Assembly (NCBI GenBank): GCA_900759105.1
Contig: CAAETY010000126.1
Coordinates: 1 to 19,437 of the forward strand
Direction: 5' to 3'
Origin: Peptococcaceae bacterium
GTDB taxonomy: Bacteria; Bacillota; Peptococcia; Peptococcales; Peptococcaceae
Length of the DNA: 19,437 nt
The position numbers were made by a program, and so were the translations under genes. This document shows positions 8,680-14,935 of this stretch, in pieces. The first letter of the stretch is position 1; every line of letters begins with the position of its first letter. Under the pieces are notes generated by a model that was not told where the DNA came from, ran no database searches, and worked only from the letters and a program-made list of their open reading frames with translations.

Positions 8680-8772
8680 AGTCCACCTCTTCTTAAACGT
8701 GCCTCTTATGAACAATTTTCATTTTCTTCATTAAAAGATGGTCATCTTCCGACAAAATCATCCGTCATTACG

Positions 8773-8814
8773 CACGAATACTCACCCAATAATTGCGCTG
8801 GGTGAGTATTCGTG
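8773..8814. promoter_or_regulatory. Perfect 16-bp inverted repeat in the ispE leader
   Basis: CACGAATACTCACCCA (8773-8788) and its exact reverse complement (8799-8814) flank the 10-base loop ATAATTGCGC. The hairpin starts about 60 bases into the predicted ispE transcript and ends 94 bases before the ispE ATG. Neither side has an immediate T-run, so it is not a standard intrinsic terminator. It could be an RNA control element, an mRNA-stabilising hairpin, a protein-binding dyad or a small mobile-repeat remnant. The sequence does not decide among these. Confidence 0.7.
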
Positions 8815-8879
8815 TATATTGTCGCCTAATGAATATTTATTTTCATTGCTCTGATATTTTTTATTGTTGTATTTAGTTT

Positions 8880-8909
8880 ATCATAGTAAAATATTCATTT
8901 CAATATCAA
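8880..8909 (-). promoter_or_regulatory. Predicted sigma70-type promoter for ispE-glmU-prs-pth
   Basis: The minus strand has a -35 box TTGATA (8904-8909) and a -10 box TATGAT (8880-8885), each matching consensus at five of six positions, with an 18-base spacer. Transcription would start near 8873. It lies back to back with the tRNA-Arg promoter; the two -35 boxes are 12 bases apart. Confidence 0.65.
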
Positions 8910-8921
8910 TCTATTTTTCAT

Positions 8922-8950
8922 TTTACAAAACCATGTCCATCCGCTATACT
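8922..8950 (+). promoter_or_regulatory. Predicted sigma70-type promoter for tRNA-Arg
   Basis: The -35 box TTTACA (8922-8927) and -10 box TATACT (8945-8950) are separated by an ideal 17 bases, and each matches consensus at five of six positions. The start site would fall at about 8957, roughly 14 bases before the tRNA. It is the only good plus-strand promoter seen before the ABC transporter genes. Confidence 0.8.
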
Positions 8951-8970
8951 AAAATTTGTAGTATAACCCT

Positions 8971-9042
8971 GCGCCTGTAGCTCAACGGACAGAGCGTTGC
9001 CCTCCGGAGGCAAAAATGCAGGTTCGATTCCTGTCAGGCGTG
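8971..9042 (+). tRNA. tRNA-Arg (anticodon CCG)
   Basis: The sequence folds into a full cloverleaf. The acceptor GCGCCTG pairs with CAGGCGT (G1-U72 wobble). The D-arm is GCTC/GAGC. The anticodon arm is TTGCC/GGCAA with loop CTCCGGA, giving anticodon CCG, which reads the Arg codon CGG. The T-arm is GCAGG/CCTGT with loop TTCGATT, and the discriminator is G. The 3' CCA is not encoded; TATAAT follows directly. A dedicated promoter lies upstream and an intrinsic terminator starts 11 bases downstream. Confidence 0.95.
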
Positions 9043-9052
9043 TATAATATTC

Positions 9053-9083
9053 AAAGAATCGCTCTGCGATTCTTTATTTTTTT
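9053..9083 (+). terminator. Rho-independent terminator after tRNA-Arg, upstream of the ABC exporter genes
   Basis: AAAGAATCGC (9053-9062) pairs perfectly with GCGATTCTTT (9066-9075) around TCT, followed by ATTTTTTT. It ends the tRNA transcript only 15 bases before the first ABC gene. Any ABC mRNA starting at the tRNA promoter must read through it. Confidence 0.9.
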
Positions 9084-9097
9084 GTGTGGTGATATAA

Positions 9098-10810
9098 ATG
9101 TCTATAATCCGTCAATGTATCAAATGTGCACCGTTCTTACTTTTTCTTTCTGTCTGCACAATGGTGCTCAGTGTAAGCGCCGATTTAATTATTCCGTGGC
9201 TTCTTCAGCAACTGATTGACGACGGGATTGCACGCCATCAATCCGATGTTATTATTAGTCGTGGTCAACTCATGCTTGCAACTGTTTTTCTTGGTTTACT
9301 TGCTGGATTTATTGCTTATTGGAGCTCAGCAAAAGCCTCTGCCAGTATTGGCAAAGTCCTGCGCGAGCGACTATATTCTCATATTCTTTCATTGAATCAC
9401 GAAACTTATACAACACTCAGTGCTTCAAGTTTAATTACTCGACTTTCCAATGATATTCTTCACATTCAAAATATGTTTTTGATGTTACAGCGTGTCGCTG
9501 TTAAAGTTCCTATTTCTTTCATACTTGGACTAATTCTTTCAATTAAATTGAGCCCGAGTCTTTCAGTTACATATCTGGTAACTGTCCCTCTTCTATGCCT
9601 AAATATGGCTGTCTATGTAAAATTTTCGGCGTTCTTCTTTCCAAAAATCCAATCTGCCATCGACCAAATCAATCTTAGAGCTCAAGAGATGCTCGTTGGC
9701 ATCTTTACAATAAAAGGAATGCGCGCCGCAAAGGAAACCCTTACAAATTTTAAAGACAGCAGCGAACAGCTACTTTCCTTAAACCTTACCATTCAAAAAC
9801 GTTTCGGTATCGTAGCGCCCACATCTATGATTATTTTTAACTATGCTATTGTTGCGGTTCTTTGCCTAGGATTTTTCGGTTTTACCAACGACATCGGTAA
9901 ACTCATTGCCTTTGTCACCTATTCAATGCAAATACTCAGTGCAGTCATTACCTCCTCCAGTGTACTCACCATGCTTACACGCGCACGAGCTTCTATTAGA
10001 CGTGTTAAAGAGATCTTTGCACTTCCACCTCAAGCACCGATTGATTCTTCACTTGAGCCATCCGACTATGAATTGAAGGTGGAGTCACTACGTTATCAAT
10101 TTCCGCACACATCCACCTACCAGCTCGATGGCATTACCTGCACCATCCCGTTTAATCAACGTATTGGTATTGTCGGACTGCCCGGTTGTGGAAAGTCGCT
10201 CTTCCTAAATGCGCTTGCAGGACTTTTAGATAATTACGAAGGTACCATTACTTATGGGAATATCTCATTAAAACAAATTCCACCGGAATGGTTCATGCGT
10301 CACATCGGCTATGTTCAACAAAATGCTACCATTCTTTCCGGCACCATCCGTGATAATCTCCGCCTAGCCGATGACACGCTTGATATTCAAGAAATGACAA
10401 ACGCGCTTGATCATGCCATGGCAAGCGAACTCTATCAGCTCAACACCGATTCTATTGAACGTTCCATTTTAGAGCGTGGGCAGGATTTATCCGGTGGCCA
10501 AAAACAGCGTTTATCTATTGCGCGCATCTTGGCATTGCATCCACAAATTCTCATGCTCGATGACAGTACCAGTGCCCTTGATCATGATACAGAAAAGCGT
10601 TTCTTTAAAAATCTTGATGCACTTCGTCCGCAAACACAAATTATTGTATCTCAACGTTTGTCTTCTTTGCGCCAATGCGACACCATCTTCGTTTTTGATA
10701 ACGGACAGCTTATTCATCAAGGTACACACCGTGAGCTGCTTCAAACAAGTCCGCTTTATGAAATGATTCTTGGCGATCAACTGATTGAGGAGGCCTTATT
10801 CGATGACTAG
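9098..10810 (+). CDS. ABC exporter half-transporter, MsbA/LmrA type, with degenerate catalytic residues
   Basis: This is a 570-residue fused half transporter. An N-terminal ABC_membrane domain with several hydrophobic helices (about 1-300) is followed by an ATP-binding domain. It has Walker A GLPGCGKS (360-367) and a canonical LSGGQ signature (464-468). Walker B is LMLDD with Asp488, and Asp489 replaces the usual catalytic Glu. The switch (H-loop) position is Gln519 in VSQRLSS instead of His. These substitutions define the inactive-site subunit of heterodimeric exporters such as TM287/288 and BmrCD. The substrate (drug, lipid or peptide) cannot be told. GGTGAT lies close before the ATG at 9098. 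The gene overlaps the next ABC gene by eight bases, so translational coupling is likely. It is on the opposite strand to both flanking operons. Confidence 0.92.
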   Translation: MSIIRQCIKCAPFLLFLSVCTMVLSVSADLIIPWLLQQLIDDGIARHQSDVIISRGQLMLATVFLGLLAGFIAYWSSAKASASIGKVLRERLYSHILSLNHETYTTLSASSLITRLSNDILHIQNMFLMLQRVAVKVPISFILGLILSIKLSPSLSVTYLVTVPLLCLNMAVYVKFSAFFFPKIQSAIDQINLRAQEMLVGIFTIKGMRAAKETLTNFKDSSEQLLSLNLTIQKRFGIVAPTSMIIFNYAIVAVLCLGFFGFTNDIGKLIAFVTYSMQILSAVITSSSVLTMLTRARASIRRVKEIFALPPQAPIDSSLEPSDYELKVESLRYQFPHTSTYQLDGITCTIPFNQRIGIVGLPGCGKSLFLNALAGLLDNYEGTITYGNISLKQIPPEWFMRHIGYVQQNATILSGTIRDNLRLADDTLDIQEMTNALDHAMASELYQLNTDSIERSILERGQDLSGGQKQRLSIARILALHPQILMLDDSTSALDHDTEKRFFKNLDALRPQTQIIVSQRLSSLRQCDTIFVFDNGQLIHQGTHRELLQTSPLYEMILGDQLIEEALFDD

Positions 10811-12544
10811 TCAAGCCACTACCACACATACACTTCAGCGCCTCTGGCAATTCATTCGTCCAAACAAATGGCATCTGTTTACCTCTGTTTTCATGAGTAT
10901 TGCCGTTTCTGCCCTCACGCTCTATGCCATGCAGCTGGTAGGGGAGTCCGTAGACCTTATTCTAAACGAAACGTCGTCTGCACACTTTCTCATTAATATT
11001 CTTGTACTGCTTGCTCTTTTTGCCTTTACTTCTGCTATCACCTTTATTCAAATCTACACCATGGCAATTGTCGGTCAACGTCTTGCAAACAATTTACGAC
11101 AAGCGCTTTTCGAAAAAATACAAACACTTCCTATAGCGTATCACGACAACCACACCACCGGAGATCTCATGAGTCGTATGACCAATGATATTGACCAGAT
11201 TAACAGTTCTTTTTCTGACAACCTCACCGCTGTCGTTGAAGCTATCGTGAATGTCACCGGTACATTTTTGGCAATGAGCCTGCTTTCATTAAAGCTCACA
11301 TGCTGGGCCGCTATTGTCTTTCCATTGTTTATGATTTTAACCGGGATTGTCTCTCGCATTTCAAAAAAGCTATTTGCCAATTACCAGCAAAGTCTAGGTG
11401 CTCTTAACGGTTATATTGAAGAACACCTTTCAGCCCAAAACATGCTCCGTCTTTTTGACTACAAAATGCGCAATATCGCTCAGTTCAATGAAAAAAATAT
11501 CGCCGTTACCGATGCTTATACTCTAGCTCAAACTTCATCTGTTATGGCACCAATGATGAATTTTATCAATAATTTCGTTTTTGTCATTATTGCCATTATG
11601 GGTGGCCTAAGTATTGTTAATGGAGAGGCACTTACTGTGGGTACCTTATTCACTTTTCTGCTATATATGCGGCGTTTGCCTCACCGCTCAATCAGCTTGC
11701 TTCCATCTTCAATGCTTTTCAAGCAACCGTTTCCGCTTCTGCGAGAATCTTTAACGTTCTCGAAGCACCGAATGAAGAAGCAACCTTTGCCACAACACGG
11801 AAGAATCCTTTTCCAAAAAATCATTCCATTACATTTGATCATCTGGACTTCTGGTATAATAATGCAGATGCACCGGCGCTTTCTGACATTTCGGCTGTAC
11901 TTCCCGAAAAATCCACTGTTGCCATTGTCGGCGCAACTGGTGCGGGTAAAACAACCCTCACCAATCTCTTGCTAGGCTTTTATATGCCTACTCACGGTCG
12001 CATTCTCATTGACCGTGCAGATCTAAGCACCATTCCTCTCGATGAAATACATCGACATATCGGCGTATTACCGCAACATCCGATGATTTTTTCAGCAAGT
12101 ATTCTTGAAAATATTGCCTTTGGCAATCCGCATGCTAGCCGCGAAGAAATCATTTTTGCTTGTCAGCAAAGCGGTTTTGCGCATTATATTGAAACACTAC
12201 CGAATGGATACAATACGCTTTTGCATGACCAAGGTGCTATTCTTTCACAAGGTCAGCGTCAGCTTCTTGCTATTACCCGTATGCTTTTAAATAAGAATGA
12301 TATTCTCATTTTAGACGAAGCTACTTCCTCTCTCGATTCTTATACCGAAAAAATTGTACAAAAAGCACTCTCCCAACTCATGCAAGATAAAACAATGCTT
12401 ATCATAGCGCACCGTCTTTCTACCATCAAAAATGCAGATTATATCATGGTAATGAAAAATGGTTCGCTTTTGGAATTTGGCAGCCATGAAGAATTGCTTA
12501 AAATCAAAGGATATTATCATAAACTATACACCAGTCAATTTTAA
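10803..12544 (+). pseudogene. Second ABC exporter half-transporter, frameshifted near 11673
   Basis: The partner of the preceding gene starts at ATG 10803 with AGGAGG nine bases upstream, inside the end of the first gene. The frame is normal through the membrane domain to LLYMRR (about 11658-11675). It then shifts: the first frame gives an unrelated tail ending at 11975, while the family-like sequence resumes in the -1 frame at TTT 11675 as FASPLNQLASIFNAFQ. Restoring one base near 11673 gives about 580 residues, a normal length. The resumed frame holds Walker A GATGAGKT (11930-11953), signature LSQGQ (12242-12256), Walker B with catalytic Glu (DEATSSLD, Glu codon at 12317) and the AHRLST switch His. 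As read, the product would be a membrane domain without ATPase. A genuine mutation or a sequencing error are both possible. No slippery heptamer is evident at the site. Confidence 0.88.
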
Positions 12545-12550
12545 ACAACA

Positions 12551-12596
12551 AAAAAACTTCTGCGTCACTACACACATCGTGGCACAGAAGTTTTTT
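12551..12596. terminator. Bidirectional terminator between convergent operons
   Basis: AAAAAACTTCTG (12551-12562) pairs with CAGAAGTTTTTT (12585-12596). Partial inner pairing involves GTCAC and GTGGC. It follows the ABC stop codon (12544) by six bases on the plus strand and the PC4-like stop codon (12599) by two bases on the minus strand. T-runs on both sides suit termination in both directions. Confidence 0.9.
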
Positions 12597-12598
12597 AT

Positions 12599-12814
12599 TT
12601 ACATATTGGCAAGCGCATCTTTCAACGCTTGAAATTCTTCTTCGGTTAAAGTTACGCCTTTTCCCATTTTATCGTGTTCAGGACTCCATTCACGCAAATC
12701 ATACTTTGCAGGACGGTTGTTCCAGCTCACAAGATTAAGCTCCTTTTGCCACCCCTTACTGTTGGTAGATAGCACAGCTATCTTCTTTTCAATTTCGTAT
12801 GTCAAATCTCCCAC
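12599..12814 (-). CDS. Small PC4/YdbC-family putative nucleic-acid-binding protein
   Basis: This 71-residue protein resembles the YdbC group of the PC4 (transcriptional coactivator p15) family, whose members bind single-stranded DNA. Matching features are GVLST-like AVLSTNSKGWQKELNLVSWN, then KYDLREW, the basic KMGKGVTLT and a C-terminal helix (EEEFQALKDAL). The start is taken as GTG 12814 because a full AGGAGGTG sits six bases upstream and overlaps the deoC stop codon. The longer frame to an ATG at 12841 runs into deoC and lacks that support. It ends the ligA-gatCAB-deoC unit just before a terminator. Its role in the cell is not established by sequence. Confidence 0.85.
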   Translation of the reverse strand: MGDLTYEIEKKIAVLSTNSKGWQKELNLVSWNNRPAKYDLREWSPEHDKMGKGVTLTEEEFQALKDALANM

Positions 12815-12824
12815 AGGGCACCTC

Positions 12825-13481
12825 CTAATTTTCCATCGCATCCAAGCAAGCTTTTAGCAGTCTACTTGCCCCTAAGCGACTTGCCCCCAGTGCAATGTAA
12901 CGTTCTGCATCCTCAATGGAAGCAATCCCACCGGAAACCTTCATCTGAATATCCGCACGTTTGTGTTGCATAATTAGCACAGCAGCGTGTTCACTTGCCC
13001 CCGGATACTTAAATCCGGTACTGGTTTTATAGAAATCAATCGGCAAGCCATTCAATACATTGATGGTATTAACAATCTCAGCATCGCTTAAAGCGCCGGT
13101 TTCTAATATCACCTTAAAAACACCTTGTATTGGTTTGTAATATAAAGCTTGCTGAATGTCATGATACACATGACCATATTCACCAGCTTTAATGCGACCC
13201 AGAGGAACCACGTAATCTACTTCAGCCGCACCATGGCCAAATGCAACTTCCACAGAATAGGCTTTAACTTCCGGTGGTTCGTAACCGTTTGGGAACCCAA
13301 TAACGGTACATACCGGAATCCCGCCAGGAAAATGCTTGACCAAAGTTTCCACAAAGCAGGGAGCCACACAAAGCGATGCCACACCGGTGCCTTGCGCTGC
13401 TTCAGCAAAAGCAAGAATTTCGGCTTCGGTGGCAGTTGGATTCAGATTTGTATGGTCAATTTTAGCAATGATATCTTTCAT
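12825..13481 (-). CDS. deoC: Deoxyribose-phosphate aldolase
   Basis: DeoC splits 2-deoxyribose 5-phosphate into glyceraldehyde 3-phosphate and acetaldehyde, feeding deoxynucleoside carbon into glycolysis. The 218-residue TIM-barrel protein has the opening DHTNLNPTAT, the VIGFPNG strand and the Schiff-base lysine Lys152 in YKTSTGF. The second catalytic lysine is Lys181 in MKVSGGI, and Asp89 lies in EVDYVVPLG. The usual form of that last motif is close to EVDMVINxG, so Pro replaces the Asn, a mild variation. Its ATG overlaps the gatB stop codon by one base (TAATG), and no strong Shine-Dalgarno is seen, pointing to translational coupling. It sits outside the usual deo/nucleoside context. Confidence 0.95.
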   Translation of the reverse strand: MKDIIAKIDHTNLNPTATEAEILAFAEAAQGTGVASLCVAPCFVETLVKHFPGGIPVCTVIGFPNGYEPPEVKAYSVEVAFGHGAAEVDYVVPLGRIKAGEYGHVYHDIQQALYYKPIQGVFKVILETGALSDAEIVNTINVLNGLPIDFYKTSTGFKYPGASEHAAVLIMQHKRADIQMKVSGGIASIEDAERYIALGASRLGASRLLKACLDAMEN

Positions 13482-14923
13482 TAGGCTTTATCCAAAAGGT
13501 CCACAATCATTTTGTTTACAACGCCTGGGTTTGCTTGACCCTTTGTTGCTTTCATAACTTGACCTACAAAGAAGCCAAGCGCTTTTTTCTTACCGGCCTT
13601 GTAGTCGGCAACAGACTTAGGGTTATTGTCAATAATTTCTTGAATCATTGGCTCTAAAGATCCGGTATCAGAAATTTGCTGCAAGCCCTCTTCCTTAACG
13701 ATTTCAACAGGCACTTTGCCTTCATCAAATGCCTTCATGAAGACATCCTTCGCAATCTTATTGGAAATTTCTCCGTCAATAACAAGCTTAAGCAAGGATG
13801 TTAAATGTTCCGGAGTAAAGCCACTTTCAGCCAAGGATTTACCGCTGGCATTGAGCTTCGCCATAACATCACCAATGAGCCAGTTAACAATCATTTGTGG
13901 TTCATTGAGCAAGGCCTTTGCTTGATCGTAAAAATCAGCCAATGCGATGTCATCAGTAATGATTGCTGCTTCCTTCACACCGATGCCATCTTCGATTAAA
14001 CGTTGACGACGAGCACGAGGAAGTTCCGGAAGGGTATCACGAACACCTTCAATCCATTCATCAGTCAATACAATTGGTGGAAGGTCTGGTTCTGGGAAGT
14101 AACGATATTCGTCAGCCTCTTCTTTGCTACGCAAGGAGAAGGTCATACCTTGTGCATCGTCCCAAGTACGAGTTTCGAGCTTTACACGTTCGCCGTCTTC
14201 CAAAAGTTCGGTTTGACGTTCAATTTCATATTCAATCGCACGTTCAACTGCGCGGAAGGAGTTTAAGTTCTTGATTTCAGCGCGTGTACCGAATTTTTCT
14301 TCGCCAACAGGACGCAAAGAAATGTTAACGTCACAGCGTAAAGACCCTTCTTCCATCTTTGCGTCGGACACGCCGGTATAAACGATAATTGCACGCAATT
14401 CTTCTAGATAAGCACGTGCATCTGCAGCACTTCGCATGTCTGGTTCGCTTACAATTTCAATAAGCGGCACACCGGCACGGTTATAGTCTGCCAAGGAAGA
14501 GTTAGAAGTTGTGATGGTAGCACCTTGGTGAACCAACTTACCGGCATCTTCTTCCATGTGAATGCGGGTCAATCCGATTTTTTTATCAACGCCATCCACG
14601 GTCACTTCAACATAACCGTGTTCAGCGATTGGCAAATCAAATTGGGAAATTTGATATGCCTTGGTCAAGTCTGGATAGAAATAGTTTTTTCTGTCGAACT
14701 TGCTAAAATTCGCAATTTTGCAATTGGTAGCCAAACCTGCTTTTACCGCATATTCAAGCACTTTTTTATTCAAAACAGGCAATGTTCCCGGAAGACCTAA
14801 GCATACCGGGCAAACATGGGTATTTGGCGCACCACCAAATTCAGTGGAGCAGTTACAGAAAATCTTAGTTGCGGTTTTTAACTCAACATGGACTTCAAGC
14901 CCAATGACTGGTTCGTATCTCAT
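13481..14923 (-). CDS. gatB: Asp-tRNA(Asn)/Glu-tRNA(Gln) amidotransferase subunit B
   Basis: GatB binds the mischarged Glu-tRNA(Gln) or Asp-tRNA(Asn), phosphorylates the side chain with ATP and accepts ammonia from GatA. The 480-residue length is normal. The start MRYEPVIGLEVHVEL is the family signature. Four zinc-ligand cysteines follow (Cys23, Cys25, Cys38, Cys41, in CNCS and CPVC). Then come FDRKNYFYPDLTKAYQISQ, the EDAGKLVHQG motif, DYNRAGVPLIEIVSEPD and SLRCDVNISL. A C-terminal helical and YqeY-like tRNA-binding region ends in QANPGVVNKMIVDLL. AGGAGG precedes the ATG by seven bases in the 12-base gap after gatA. Confidence 0.97.
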   Translation of the reverse strand: MRYEPVIGLEVHVELKTATKIFCNCSTEFGGAPNTHVCPVCLGLPGTLPVLNKKVLEYAVKAGLATNCKIANFSKFDRKNYFYPDLTKAYQISQFDLPIAEHGYVEVTVDGVDKKIGLTRIHMEEDAGKLVHQGATITTSNSSLADYNRAGVPLIEIVSEPDMRSAADARAYLEELRAIIVYTGVSDAKMEEGSLRCDVNISLRPVGEEKFGTRAEIKNLNSFRAVERAIEYEIERQTELLEDGERVKLETRTWDDAQGMTFSLRSKEEADEYRYFPEPDLPPIVLTDEWIEGVRDTLPELPRARRQRLIEDGIGVKEAAIITDDIALADFYDQAKALLNEPQMIVNWLIGDVMAKLNASGKSLAESGFTPEHLTSLLKLVIDGEISNKIAKDVFMKAFDEGKVPVEIVKEEGLQQISDTGSLEPMIQEIIDNNPKSVADYKAGKKKALGFFVGQVMKATKGQANPGVVNKMIVDLLDKA

Positions 14924-14935
14924 TAGTCAGCCTCC

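Noticed and set aside
8680..8715. Longer ispE start at ATG 8715
   Set aside because: The extra 12 residues lack a ribosome site and do not fit the family. ATG 8679 has AGAGGTGG at good spacing.
8735..8748. AAGATG-GT-CATCTT dyad in the ispE leader
   Set aside because: The two-base centre cannot form a hairpin loop and no matching second site was found, so I did not call it an operator.
8824..8844. Six-codon leader peptide (MKINIH) upstream of the ispE hairpin
   Set aside because: No convincing ribosome site and no run of regulatory codons; AT-rich sequence gives such frames by chance.
9019..9042. tRNA-Arg 3' end as an integration (att) site for a genomic island
   Set aside because: I saw no second copy of the tRNA 3' sequence, no integrase and no phage genes in the window.
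11969..12544. Independent small ABC ATPase gene starting at TTG 11969
   Set aside because: It starts after the Walker A motif (11930-11953). The open frame continues upstream to 11675 with family-like sequence, so it is the 3' part of the frameshifted exporter gene.
12815..12841. Longer PC4-like start at ATG 12841
   Set aside because: It overlaps the deoC coding end. GTG 12814 has a perfect AGGAGGTG at six bases and gives the family N-terminus.
13963..14274. Open frames antisense to gatB and other housekeeping genes (for example 103 codons here)
   Set aside because: They lack ribosome sites and recognisable domains, and lie wholly inside well-identified genes; they are by-products of the real coding frame.
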